DNA of 33,832 nucleotides, taken from CBDUQI01 sp965369325 (lineage in GTDB: Bacteria; Pseudomonadota; Gammaproteobacteria; Steroidobacterales; JBCBZW01). Below are positions 1 to 8,113 of the stretch, one piece after another. A model generated the notes under the pieces. It was given only the letters and a program-made list of their open reading frames with translations, made no database searches and was not told the DNA's origin. The stretch is taken from assembly GCA_965369325.1 (NCBI GenBank), contig CBDUQI010000043.1, positions 1 through 33,832 of the forward strand. Reading direction: 5' to 3'. A program made the translations under genes and the position numbers. Numbering within the stretch: position 1 is the first letter of the stretch; the number at the start of each line of letters is the position of its first letter.

Positions 1-1065
1 GTTGAGCTCAAGAACGATCGTTTTCTAAAAGCACTGGCACGCAAGCCGGTGGATCGCACACCCGTGTGGATGATGCGCCAGGCCGGGCGTTACTTGCCGG
101 AGTATCGTGAGATCCGCCGCAACGCCGGCGACTTCCTCAATCTGTGCAAGGCACCGGAACTTGCCTGCGAGGTCACGCTGCAGCCACTCGAGCGCTTCCC
201 GCTGGATGCGGCTATCTTGTTTTCAGACATTCTCACCATTCCCGACGCGATGGGTCTGGGGCTGTATTTTGTGTCCGGCGAAGGGCCGTGCTTTCAGCGC
301 CCTGTGCGCCGCGCCGCCGATGTGCGCAAGCTCATCATGCCCGACCCGGAAGAGCATTTGCGTTACGTGATGGACGCGGTCCGCCTGATCCGCAGCGAAC
401 TGGATGGGCGCGTGCCGTTGATCGGGTTTGCCGGCAGTCCCTGGACGGTTGCCACTTACATGATCGAAGGGGGTTCCACCAAAAGCTTCTCGCACGCCAA
501 GGGTTTATTGTATTCCGACCCCAAACTGGCGCATGAGCTGCTCGCGCGGGTGACTGAAGCCACAGTGGCTTACCTGAACGCGCAGATTGCCGCTGGCGCC
601 CAGGCCGTGATGGTGTTCGACACCTGGGGCGGCGTGCTGACCCGCGCGGACTACCGCGACTTCTCTTTGCGATACATGAAACAGATCGTCGCTCAACTGA
701 GCACTGAAAATGAAGGCCGGTCGGTGCCCAGCATTCTGTTCACCAAAGGCGGGGGCATGTGGCTGGAGGACATCGCCGCCAGTGGCTGCGCCGGCGTGGG
801 CGTTGACTGGACCATCAGCCTGGGCGAAGCACGCCACCGGGTAGGCAATAAGGTCGCATTGCAAGGCAATCTGGATCCCAGCGTGCTTTATGCATCGCCG
901 GACGATATCCGCCGTCAAGTCGCCAAGGTACTGGCCAGTTTTGGCCACGGCAGCGGACACGTATTTAATCTGGGCCACGGCATTCACCCCAACGTCGATC
1001 CGGCCCATGCGGGCGCGATGATTGATGCGGTACACGAGCTCAGCCCGGCATATCACCGGGACTGA
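1..1065 (+). CDS. hemE: Uroporphyrinogen decarboxylase, 5'-clipped
   Basis: HemE is the cytoplasmic haem-pathway enzyme that removes four carboxylates from uroporphyrinogen III to give coproporphyrinogen III. The reading frame is open from base 1 (V-E-L-K-N-D-R-F), which is the usual HemE amino terminus, so only the initiator and perhaps one or two residues lie outside the window. The GTG at 49 is internal to the conserved start and is not the true start. The family signature RQAGRYLPEYR (codons 26-36) is present, followed by the FSDILTIPDAMG block, GFAGSPWT, FDTWGG and the carboxy-terminal NLGHGIHP motif. Length of about 354 residues matches the family. The 3' end is intact, and the next gene begins within or just after the last codons, which suggests coupled expression. 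Confidence 0.97.
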   Translation, partial: VELKNDRFLKALARKPVDRTPVWMMRQAGRYLPEYREIRRNAGDFLNLCKAPELACEVTLQPLERFPLDAAILFSDILTIPDAMGLGLYFVSGEGPCFQRPVRRAADVRKLIMPDPEEHLRYVMDAVRLIRSELDGRVPLIGFAGSPWTVATYMIEGGSTKSFSHAKGLLYSDPKLAHELLARVTEATVAYLNAQIAAGAQAVMVFDTWGGVLTRADYRDFSLRYMKQIVAQLSTENEGRSVPSILFTKGGGMWLEDIAASGCAGVGVDWTISLGEARHRVGNKVALQGNLDPSVLYASPDDIRRQVAKVLASFGHGSGHVFNLGHGIHPNVDPAHAGAMIDAVHELSPAYHRD

Positions 1066-1111
1066 CACGGCGCGGACGCCTGTTGGCTCCACGCACCACA
1101 CACTGATCAAC

Positions 1112-2371
1112 GTGCCCGCACCAATACTCACCGAGGCCGAAAAACGCCAGCGCCTGCGGCGTATGAAAGTGGTCGCCACCAGCTTGCTGGTGCTGATGGG
1201 GCTGGTGTTCATTTCTACCTATATCTGGTTCGATCACGTGCCGTGGATAGGCTATGTGCGAGCCATGACCGAAGCCGCCATGGTAGGTGCGCTGGCCGAC
1301 TGGTTTGCGGTCACTGCCTTGTTCCGACACCCGCTAGGATTACCCATCCCGCATACGGCGATCATCGCGCGGCGCAAAGATGAGATTGGCGATAACCTAG
1401 CCAGCTTTGTCGGCGAAAACTTTTTAAACGAACAGGCGCTGCGACCGCGGGTTGAGCAAATGGACTTCGGCGACGCCATCGGCCGTTGGCTGGCGCAACC
1501 ACGCAATGCGACAAGGGTGGGGCGTGATGTCGCCGCGTTGCTGGTGTGGCTGCTGCAATCGCTGGACGATCATACGGTGCGCGAGTTTCTGCGCGAGAAC
1601 CTCAACCTCAGTTTGCGTGAGCTGCAACTGGCCCCCTTACTCGGTCGCATACTAGACCTTCTTGCAAGCTCGGACCGGCACCATGAGCTGTTCGACCGCG
1701 CAATCAATATCGCCAGCTCTCAGCTGTCGCGCAACAAGTACAAGATACGTGCCCGTATCGAAGACCGCAGCCCGTGGTGGATGCCTGGGTTTGTCGACAA
1801 AGAGATTTACGACAAGATTGTGATTGAGCTGGAGCAGGCGATCGAAAGCATGGGTACAGATGCAAGTCACCCTGCACGCGAACGCTTCACCCAAAGCGTC
1901 AGAGAGTTTATCGAACGCCTGAAAACCGATGAGCAAATGCACCTTCGTGCGGAGCAAATCAAACAGGAACTGCTGGATGACCCCAGCCTGCAGAACTACC
2001 TGACTAACCTATGGTCGAAGCTGCGTGACTACCTGGCCGAACAAAGCGCGATTGAAGACTCTGCGCTCAGCACGCGCTTGCGCGATGCGCTGATGCGCGC
2101 CGGCGACGCGCTGAGCACTAACAGCAGTATGCGTACGGTGGTGAATAACTGGGTCCGTCACGGCATTGTGCGCTCGGTGAGCAATTACCGGGATGAGATG
2201 GCATCGGTCATCTCGGACACGGTGCGGGCCTGGGATGGGCCCGCTACCGCTAACCGGGTGGAGCTGCAAGTGGGGCGCGACCTGCAGTTTATCCGCATCA
2301 ATGGCACCATCGTCGGCGGACTGGCCGGGCTTGCCATTTACGCGCTGCTGCAAGTATTCGGCGCCGCCTGA
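1112..2371 (+). CDS. DUF445 family membrane protein (YjiN-like)
   Basis: This is a DUF445-type inner-membrane protein of unknown function. A transmembrane helix follows a basic amino terminus (VVATSLLVLMGLVFIS), then comes the family block with ALADWFAVTALFRHPLG and the IPHTAIIARRKDEIG stretch. A long charged helical region occupies the middle, and a final hydrophobic helix near the carboxy terminus (IVGGLAGLAIYALLQVFG) re-enters the membrane. The frame is open from ATG 1022 inside hemE. I prefer the GTG at 1112 because the residues before it (rich in T, S and H) look non-native, but no clear ribosome-binding site decides; ATG 1163 is another option. It is probably co-transcribed with hemE and converges on the gene ending at 2413. 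Confidence 0.85.
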   Translation: MPAPILTEAEKRQRLRRMKVVATSLLVLMGLVFISTYIWFDHVPWIGYVRAMTEAAMVGALADWFAVTALFRHPLGLPIPHTAIIARRKDEIGDNLASFVGENFLNEQALRPRVEQMDFGDAIGRWLAQPRNATRVGRDVAALLVWLLQSLDDHTVREFLRENLNLSLRELQLAPLLGRILDLLASSDRHHELFDRAINIASSQLSRNKYKIRARIEDRSPWWMPGFVDKEIYDKIVIELEQAIESMGTDASHPARERFTQSVREFIERLKTDEQMHLRAEQIKQELLDDPSLQNYLTNLWSKLRDYLAEQSAIEDSALSTRLRDALMRAGDALSTNSSMRTVVNNWVRHGIVRSVSNYRDEMASVISDTVRAWDGPATANRVELQVGRDLQFIRINGTIVGGLAGLAIYALLQVFGAA

Positions 2372-2412
2372 TCCGGCCGCGCCGCCCGCTTACTGCCCGT
2401 CACCCGCACCGA

Positions 2413-3924
2413 TCAGGCGCCACACTCATCAGGAATGTGGTCGGCGTTGCCATCATTGCTGTCACCGTTGGCGATATCCGTCACGTCCGACACCGCATTG
2501 GCATTGCAATCGGGGAACACCCGCACGTAGTACACGTCCTGCTCGTCGTTAAAGGTGGCCGCGTAGGCCACATGTGCCTCGGCGCCGCCGGAGACAATCG
2601 TGTAGTAGTCACCTATCTTGTTCTGCTGCGGGTAGCCCAGGAATGAGTTGAACGTAGGGCTAACCGGCTCATCGCCCAGCCAGGTATCGCCACCATCGTA
2701 GGAGTAGGCGTAAAACAACTCGGCGTAATTGGGTTGCGCACCGTTGCGCGAATCTGCCCACACCACGTCGATGCGTCCATCGCTGGCCACATCGTGTGCG
2801 CCGAACCACTGCCATTTGCCGTTATCCACCGGATCCTGATTCACCCGAATGGGCGCGCTAAACGTCGCCGCCCCATCATTGCTTCGAATCAGATGCACAT
2901 CCATTGGATCCACATCGCCGTCAGGTCGTACTGAGGCCAACACATACACAGCACCACGGCGCGGTCCCTGAGAGCGATCAACCGCAACATTCGCCTGCCC
3001 CAGCAGGCCACCTGGGTTTGGGCCGACACCGAGACGCATGGCGCCGCCCATTTCAATCCGGGTGGCAGTAAAATCGCCCGCCTGCGCCGGATCATTGGGA
3101 TTGCCCAGCTTAGCTATCACAAACTTGCGTGTGTCCTGGGTAAACGTACCGTTGCCCCCGGTGATATACAGCTCGCCGTCCGGCCCGACGGCCATGGTGC
3201 CAAAGAAAGGACGCGCGGGAATGGCGATTGGCGGCTCGAACGATTGCCCACCATCAACAGAGCGGGTAAGTGTGCGCTGATCGCAGCACCCGAAAAAGCG
3301 CTGCCAAGTACCGTACAGATTGCCGTCACCTGCCCCGCCCGAGTTATCGATCGCCATCCAGTTCTTGTCGCCACCCCACGAGAAGGTGGGCGGTAACCAG
3401 GACGCGCCGGCATCCAGCGAGGTAAACACATCCATAAAGAACGTCTCGCGCAAACTTTGATAGTGCACCTGGCCAGTGTTACTGATCGCTAGCACCGGAT
3501 CGCTGCGAAACACGCCAGGATTAATCACCCCGGGAAACGTCCAGCTCTCGCCTCCATCCAACGAGAATGCCCATCCCGCCTGACGAAAATCCGATGCGAT
3601 GCTGTCAAACTGGCGCCACCCAATCACAATGTTCTGCGGATTGGCGGGGTTTACCGCAATCGAAGGCTCGTTGGCAGCGTCGCCGATGATATTCATACCC
3701 AATGCATCGATGTTCACCTGCACGCTGGTATAGCCGCCGATACTTGGCCGCGCCGCGTCGCTGCGAGCCGTCAGGTTGTCGGCCGCACGATGCGCGGCGG
3801 GCGCGTCTCGCATCGTCTCAAGATACACAGGCTCGCCGCCCGACGGGCGCTGCGCCGACCATGCGTTGCTGCCAATAAGAACAACTGCCGCAGCCCCTGC
3901 GGCCATTCTTGAAAGTGTTGACAT
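2413..3924 (-). CDS. Secreted Asp-box (BNR/sialidase-fold) protein with dockerin-like tail
   Basis: The protein has 503 residues from ATG 3924, which is preceded by AGGGG at a good distance; the frame continues 30 codons upstream but without a signal peptide there. Residues 1-24 form a Sec signal peptide. Five Asp-boxes (S-x-D-x-G-x-[ST]-[WF]) start at residues 121 (SLDGGESW), 169 (SLDAGASW), 222 (SVDGGQSF), 348 (SNDGAATF) and 408 (SYDGGDTW), the hallmark of BNR/sialidase-type beta-propellers. I see no sialidase arginine triad that I can assign, so substrate and catalysis are unknown. Residues 472-501 are a Cys-bracketed, Asp/Asn-rich calcium-loop motif (DCNANAVSD ... DSNDGNADHIPDEC) like those ending many secreted proteins. 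It stands alone on this strand, after a 165-bp gap from the next gene upstream. Confidence 0.86.
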   Translation of the reverse strand: MSTLSRMAAGAAAVVLIGSNAWSAQRPSGGEPVYLETMRDAPAAHRAADNLTARSDAARPSIGGYTSVQVNIDALGMNIIGDAANEPSIAVNPANPQNIVIGWRQFDSIASDFRQAGWAFSLDGGESWTFPGVINPGVFRSDPVLAISNTGQVHYQSLRETFFMDVFTSLDAGASWLPPTFSWGGDKNWMAIDNSGGAGDGNLYGTWQRFFGCCDQRTLTRSVDGGQSFEPPIAIPARPFFGTMAVGPDGELYITGGNGTFTQDTRKFVIAKLGNPNDPAQAGDFTATRIEMGGAMRLGVGPNPGGLLGQANVAVDRSQGPRRGAVYVLASVRPDGDVDPMDVHLIRSNDGAATFSAPIRVNQDPVDNGKWQWFGAHDVASDGRIDVVWADSRNGAQPNYAELFYAYSYDGGDTWLGDEPVSPTFNSFLGYPQQNKIGDYYTIVSGGAEAHVAYAATFNDEQDVYYVRVFPDCNANAVSDVTDIANGDSNDGNADHIPDECGA

Positions 3925-4089
3925 GTCAATCCCCTGTCTGCGAACTAGGCCCCAACCGCGGCCAAAACCCGGTCCGTGGATGTGCGCAACACCGCACACA
4001 ACGCGCGGCTGCACAGGGGATTACGCTAACACGGGTTTGGATTTGCGCTACGAAAGTATCGAAGCAATAGGGGTACGCAAACGGGCGTG

Positions 4090-4806
4090 TTAATCCAGCA
4101 AGTCGCTGGTATCAGCGCCGTCGAACATGGCCTCTAACAAGCGCGTCTCACGCTCGCGCAGAATGTCCAAAAATGGCTTGGCACCGCGCAGTTTCTTAAA
4201 CGCCGTAAACCCGCGCTCTACAAAATCTTGCAACTCACCAAACCCCATGGCGTGCGCGGGTGCGCGTGCCACCTTGATCGCAGCGTATATCAGCGGATTG
4301 CCCACCACCGAGTCGAGCACTTCGCCCAATGTCAGCACAAGGTCAATCTGTCGCTGACGCGCCGGACGATCGCCAACCTGACGATACGCCAGCGAGTAGG
4401 CTTCAGCGTCAATCTCCTGCACACCCATCTGGGTGAGCGCCGCCACCATCTTCGTATCCAGCGCCTGGCTGATGGCATGCAACTCCAGCGCTAGGGTGAT
4501 CGATTGGATCGCGTGCCCCGAAAGCACTTTGGCCATCATCGGATACACCCGCTCGATGTCTTGATCGCGTTGGGAGAAATCCTTTGGGCCGTAGAGATCG
4601 GTGAGAAAAAACGCCATTGCCAGTTTGTACCGACGTTGCGAGGACAAATCCGAGTAGGTGCGGGCGAGGCGGCTCGCCTGCCATTCGGCCAGTTGATACT
4701 GCAGCGGATTTAGCTGCTCGCCCTGTGCCCGGGTGCGACGCAGTTCGCGGCTGTGAGCAATAAGCTCCCGCAGACGCGACAGATGCACGGCCTTCTCACT
4801 CGCCAT
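4090..4806 (-). CDS. Conserved helical protein of unknown function
   Basis: The gene encodes 238 residues from ATG 4806, 11 bases downstream of the fadD stop on the same strand, so it is very probably in the fadD operon. It has no signal peptide, no cysteine and no obvious membrane segment, and it looks almost entirely alpha-helical. The most distinctive stretch is FFLTDLYGPKDFSQRDQD at about residues 66-83, followed by a helical region and a carboxy-terminal segment (GFGELQDFVERGFTAFKKL). I recognise this type of sequence as a recurring hypothetical protein of Gammaproteobacteria but can give no function. Its link to fatty-acid activation rests only on gene order. Confidence 0.8.
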   Translation of the reverse strand: MASEKAVHLSRLRELIAHSRELRRTRAQGEQLNPLQYQLAEWQASRLARTYSDLSSQRRYKLAMAFFLTDLYGPKDFSQRDQDIERVYPMMAKVLSGHAIQSITLALELHAISQALDTKMVAALTQMGVQEIDAEAYSLAYRQVGDRPARQRQIDLVLTLGEVLDSVVGNPLIYAAIKVARAPAHAMGFGELQDFVERGFTAFKKLRGAKPFLDILRERETRLLEAMFDGADTSDLLD

Positions 4807-4817
4807 GGTATGTCTAC

Positions 4818-6506
4818 TCAGCTCGGTTGCTTTATTCGGGCCAGCTCACGCTCACGGACTTCGCGGCGCAGGATTTTTCCAACGTTGCTCTTGGGTAGTT
4901 CATCGCAAAATTCGATCTGTCGTGGCACCTTGTAGCCGGTCAGATGCTCTCGACAATGGCTGGCCAACTGCGTCACAGCCAACGCCGGATCGCTGCGCAC
5001 GGCAAACAACTTTACCACCTCGCCGGATTTCTCATCGGGCACGCCAATTGCGCATGCCTCCAACACGCCCGGGTGCGAGACGGCCACATCTTCCAACTCA
5101 TTGGGATACACGTTGAAGCCCGATACAAGAATCATGTCTTTCTTTCGATCAGTGATGAATGTATACCCGTGCGCATCCATGCGGCCCATGTCGCCGGTAC
5201 GTAGTGCGCCATCCTCGGTCATCACCTGTGCCGTGTCACTCGGGCGCTGCCAGTAACCGGCCATCACTTGTGGCCCGGCGATACAAATCTCGCCCACTTC
5301 TCCCAGTGCCACGTGGCCGCCATCGTCGTCGCGTATGCTGACGATGGTGGAGGGAATTGGCAGCCCAATCGACCCGTTGTACTCCTCAATATCCAGCGGG
5401 TTGATGCACGCGGCCGGTGAGGTTTCGGTGAGCCCGTACGCCTCGATTAAAGGTTTGCCCGTCACGGCTCGCCAGCGCTCCGCCACGGCTCGCTGCACGG
5501 CCATACCGCCACCGAGGGTAACTCGCAGACCGGAGAAGTCGAGCTGATCGAAACCTGGGGTATGCAGCAGCCCGTTAAACAGCGTATTGACGCCGGTAAT
5601 GGTAGTGAAACGCTCATTTTTCAACGTGTTGACGAACCCGGCCATATCGCGCGGATCTGTAATGAGAACGTTCTTGCCGCCAAGCTTGATGAACGTGAGA
5701 CAGTTCGCCGTGAGTGAGAAGATATGGTAGAGCGGCAACGCGGTGATAATCACCTCGTTGCCCACCTCGGTGAGTGGGCTGATCCACGCTTCTGACTGCA
5801 GCAGGTTCGCCACCAGGTTGCCATGCGTCAGCATCGCCCCTTTAGCAACGCCGGTCGTACCACCGGTGTACTGCAAAAAGGCGATGTCCGCGTGGCTCAG
5901 CTGGGCCGGGCGAAACTGCTGCGGCTTGCCCGCTGCGATTGCATCGGTAAACCTCACTGTGCGCTCAATATGCCAGGCCGGCACCATCTTCTTAACGTGC
6001 TTGACGGCGAAATTTACCAGCGAGGACTTGGGCCACGGCAGCATATCGCCGATGCGGGTGGTAACCACGTGCTCCACCGGCACATCATCCAGCACGCCCT
6101 GCAGGGTGGAGGCGAAGTTCTCCAGGATGACGATCGCGCGGGCACCGGAGTCGTTCAGTTGATGGGCCAGTTCGCGGCGCGTGTACATGGGGTTGGTGTT
6201 CACTACCGTCAACCCGGCGCGCAGAATGCCAAAGACGGCGACCGGATACTGCAGCAGATTGGGCATCATCACGGCGACCCGGTCGCCTTGCTGCAAACCC
6301 AAATCGTTTTGCAACCAGGCGGCAAAACGATGGCTCAGGTTGTCCACCTCGGCATAGCTGAGCGTCCGGCCCATATTGGAGAAGGCGGGCTGAGAGGCAT
6401 AGCGTTCGAAGCTCTCCTCCAGCACCGCGGTCAGCGATACGTAAGCCCCCGGATCTATGTGCTCCCCAACCCCGGCGGGGTAGTTCTTCAACCAGTACTT
6501 CTCCAA
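4818..6506 (-). CDS. fadD: Long-chain fatty acid-CoA ligase FadD
   Basis: FadD activates long-chain fatty acids with ATP and CoA at the inner face of the membrane, feeding beta-oxidation. The 562 residues match E. coli FadD almost end to end, from the start (MEKYWLKNYP against MKKVWLNRYP) to the end. The P-loop YTGGTTGVAKG is at residues 213-223, the adenylate motif YGLTET at 357-362, the TGD motif near 437-439, the hinge DRKKDMILVSGFNVYP at 453-468 and the catalytic lysine of NVGKILRR at 544. The start is a TTG (6506-6504) with GGGAG about nine bases upstream; E. coli fadD is also known to start with UUG. It follows the Dps-like gene after 120 bp and precedes the helical protein at 4090-4806. 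Confidence 0.95.
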   Translation of the reverse strand: MEKYWLKNYPAGVGEHIDPGAYVSLTAVLEESFERYASQPAFSNMGRTLSYAEVDNLSHRFAAWLQNDLGLQQGDRVAVMMPNLLQYPVAVFGILRAGLTVVNTNPMYTRRELAHQLNDSGARAIVILENFASTLQGVLDDVPVEHVVTTRIGDMLPWPKSSLVNFAVKHVKKMVPAWHIERTVRFTDAIAAGKPQQFRPAQLSHADIAFLQYTGGTTGVAKGAMLTHGNLVANLLQSEAWISPLTEVGNEVIITALPLYHIFSLTANCLTFIKLGGKNVLITDPRDMAGFVNTLKNERFTTITGVNTLFNGLLHTPGFDQLDFSGLRVTLGGGMAVQRAVAERWRAVTGKPLIEAYGLTETSPAACINPLDIEEYNGSIGLPIPSTIVSIRDDDGGHVALGEVGEICIAGPQVMAGYWQRPSDTAQVMTEDGALRTGDMGRMDAHGYTFITDRKKDMILVSGFNVYPNELEDVAVSHPGVLEACAIGVPDEKSGEVVKLFAVRSDPALAVTQLASHCREHLTGYKVPRQIEFCDELPKSNVGKILRREVRERELARIKQPS

Positions 6507-6626
6507 ACCACACTCTCCCGCTTAATAAAATGGCGCAGCGCGGCCGGACAATCCGCAGCGGCGCGATGCAAGTCTCGCCCAGCCGGCGGGCGGGTTCAAT
6601 ACACCCATGCCAACAATCGCCGGCAA

Positions 6627-7094
6627 TCAGGCGGTGGGTAGGCTGCGCAACATCCACATAGTCTTCTCGTGACTGGCAATGCGGTCTGTGAGCAAGCCAG
6701 CCGTCACCTGGTCTGACTGTGCATCGGCGCGGCGTGCGGCCTGCTGCAAGATGTCACACACCTGAGTATGACCATCAAGAAGGTCTCCAATCATGGCTGA
6801 GGCCTCCCGTGCGCCGCTGCCTGCGTCCTCCTGGGACGAAAGTCGCGCCACATCGGCCAGGCCGCTCGGGGCCTTACCGCCCAATGCCCGCAAGCGGGCA
6901 CTCAGCCGATCAATCGCCTGGAACAGGTCGGTGTACTGAGCTTCCATTTCGGGCTTAAGCATTTGAAAATTATAATGATCTACAGCCCAGTGATAGCCCT
7001 GAGCCATATGAAACAGGCGGTAGGTCTGCACCAGCACCTCGGTCAGGCTCTGGGTGGAGGAGGTGGGATCCTGTGAAGCGGCTGATGCATTCAT
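6627..7094 (-). CDS. Dps-like ferritin-family protein with altered ferroxidase residues
   Basis: The gene encodes 155 residues, the usual Dps/miniferritin length, with ATG 7094 behind AGGGA. The Dps signatures are present: YHW at 34-36, FQMLKPEMEAQYTDL at 43-57, a Dps-type D-x-x-x-x-R-x-R-A-L-G stretch at 62-72 and a terminal HEKTMWMLRSLP. Aligning without gaps to the E. coli Dps helix (H51, H63, D67, D78, E82) gives H35, K47, E51, D62 and A66. Two of the usual inter-subunit ferroxidase ligands are therefore replaced (His to Lys, Glu to Ala). It may be a DNA-binding or structural member with little ferroxidase activity. The amino terminus is short and lacks the lysine-rich E. coli DNA-binding tail. 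A promoter with a LexA-like box lies about 110 bp upstream. Confidence 0.86.
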   Translation of the reverse strand: MNASAASQDPTSSTQSLTEVLVQTYRLFHMAQGYHWAVDHYNFQMLKPEMEAQYTDLFQAIDRLSARLRALGGKAPSGLADVARLSSQEDAGSGAREASAMIGDLLDGHTQVCDILQQAARRADAQSDQVTAGLLTDRIASHEKTMWMLRSLPTA

Positions 7095-7206
7095 TGGGCA
7101 TTCCCTGCGCCGGCGCTCTATCCTCAGCCTCGCCGCGTAGCCGGCCCGGTACGCTAGGGCCTACGCCGGCGGGGGGCACTGTCTGTCACCTTAGGCTGTC
7201 CTGAAA

Positions 7207-7236
7207 ATTTTACACTGTGTTTTATTACAGAAACAA
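7207..7236 (-). promoter_or_regulatory. Putative sigma-70 promoter of the Dps-like gene
   Basis: Read leftward there is TTGTTT (7236-7231), an 18-base spacer, then TAAAAT (7212-7207; five of six to TATAAT). Transcription would begin near 7200, giving a leader of about 105 nt before the ATG at 7094. The spacer coincides with the LexA-like dyad. Confidence 0.45.
7215..7230. promoter_or_regulatory. LexA/SOS-box-like operator
   Basis: The sixteen bases fit CTGT-N8-ACAG exactly, with the AT-only-plus-one-G centre GTTTTATT. That is the core of the gammaproteobacterial LexA operator (CTGTATATATATACAG in E. coli). It sits between the -35 and -10 of the promoter reading toward the Dps-like gene, a position where bound LexA would block RNA polymerase. 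LexA control is inferred from the motif alone. Confidence 0.5.
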
Positions 7237-7450
7237 GCTTAACAGCCTGTTTTGCAATATAATTCTATTCCTAATGCAGATACCCTGTAAAAACACCCCG
7301 GACCCGCTGTCGGTTTTCTTTACAAAACAACTAATGCAAAACGTACGTCAACCGGCGCATGTTCCCAGAGTTATCAAAAAGCTGCAGCTAACATCATGTT
7401 TTCAATTGATAATTAGAACTTTACATTTTTTATTAACATGCCATAAGGAA

Positions 7451-7467
7451 TAGGCATGGAAGTTGCA
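7451..7467 (+). promoter_or_regulatory. Sigma-54 (-24/-12) promoter upstream of PEP-CTERM gene 1
   Basis: The sequence AGGCATG-GAAG-TTGCA (7452-7467) matches the RpoN consensus TGGCAYG-N4-TTGCA at every fixed position except the first. The invariant GG is at 7453-7454 and the invariant GC at 7465-7466, exactly 12 bases apart. Transcription would start near 7478, giving a leader of about 70 nt. The AT-rich stretch upstream would suit an enhancer-binding protein and DNA bending. PEP-CTERM genes in other bacteria are known to be under RpoN with PrsK/PrsR. Confidence 0.65.
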
Positions 7468-7549
7468 CCACTACCCTGCACGCACAATAATTCGGTTCAG
7501 TTGCGGTGCACCGCCACGGTTGGCAGCGCCCACTTGAGAGAACAGAGCA

Positions 7550-8101
7550 ATGAAATTTATTACACGCAAGTTTTTGGCAATCGCAGCATTGACGCTGATT
7601 GCTTCGACTGCTTCGGCAGTACCAATCACAGGTGAAATCGGCTTTGGCGGAATCTGGACACCCACGGGTGGTACCGGAACAGCCGATGCGACAGGCATAC
7701 AGATTAATTTTGCTGTGGTCCTGGCGGCTACAGGTGATATGGCACCCACCACGGGGCAGTCTGTTACCTATACACCGTTCACCTTTGACCCGTTTGTTCC
7801 TGTCGCCCCGCTGTGGTCAGTGACTGGCACCAACGGTGTGGACTACTCATTTGATTTAGATACAGTTAACGTTGATTTCCAGTCAGCTACAGAGTTGAAC
7901 CTGTCGGGTACCGGCGTCCTTCGGGCCGATGGCTTCGATGACACCTTTGGTACTTGGAACTTCAGCGGTAACAACCAGGTCCTGTTCACATTCTCGGCTA
8001 ACGCAGCGCCGCGTCTGGTCCCGGAGCCGGGAGCTCTGGCGCTGTTCGGGCTTGGCTTTGCCGGGTTTGTCGTCGCGCGTCGGCGCCGGAACAGGGCATA
8101 A
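7550..8101 (+). CDS. PEP-CTERM sorting-domain protein 1
   Basis: The gene encodes 183 residues. A Sec signal peptide (about residues 1-23, ending in TASA) is followed by a Gly/Thr/Asp-rich mature region of about 135 residues, without cysteine, that looks beta-rich. The carboxy terminus is a textbook PEP-CTERM signal: the motif VPEP, a hydrophobic helix (ALALFGLGFAGFVVA) and an arginine cluster (RRRRNR). Such proteins are cut and exported to the surface by exosortase, usually in bacteria that make exopolysaccharide or biofilm matrix. No exosortase gene is in this window. The passenger region is homologous in layout, and partly in wording (GE-x-x-F-x-G-x-x-TP near the mature start), to the next gene, so the two are probably paralogues. 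Expression is likely sigma-54 dependent. Confidence 0.9.
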   Translation: MKFITRKFLAIAALTLIASTASAVPITGEIGFGGIWTPTGGTGTADATGIQINFAVVLAATGDMAPTTGQSVTYTPFTFDPFVPVAPLWSVTGTNGVDYSFDLDTVNVDFQSATELNLSGTGVLRADGFDDTFGTWNFSGNNQVLFTFSANAAPRLVPEPGALALFGLGFAGFVVARRRRNRA

Positions 8102-8113
8102 TAAGCGCATAGC

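Larger units (their letters stand above)
7095..7549. other. AT-rich divergent control region (455 bp)
   Basis: No convincing gene lies between the Dps-like gene (leftward) and the first PEP-CTERM gene (rightward). The core, about 7200-7450, is strikingly AT-rich against a GC-rich window. It holds a leftward sigma-70-type promoter with a LexA-like box (7207-7236) and, at its right edge, a sigma-54-type promoter (7451-7467). The hexamer TTTACA or its complement occurs at 7209, 7286, 7319 and 7420, possibly as sites for an activator. A 78-codon open frame at 7217-7453 has no ribosome-binding site or protein-like composition and I take it as chance. Confidence 0.6.

Noticed and set aside
505..1212. 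235-codon open frame on the - strand
   Set aside because: Antisense to hemE and the DUF445 start; no domain or ribosome-binding site.
4025..4093. TAACACG/CGTGTTA inverted repeat downstream of the fadD operon
   Set aside because: Arms are seven bases and more than 50 bases apart; chance is a sufficient explanation.
5823..6641. 272-codon open frame on the + strand
   Set aside because: Antisense to fadD, whose motifs are complete; composition is that of a shadow frame.
7217..7453. 78-codon open frame in the AT-rich control region
   Set aside because: No ribosome-binding site, low-complexity Phe/Leu/Asn composition, overlaps promoter elements.
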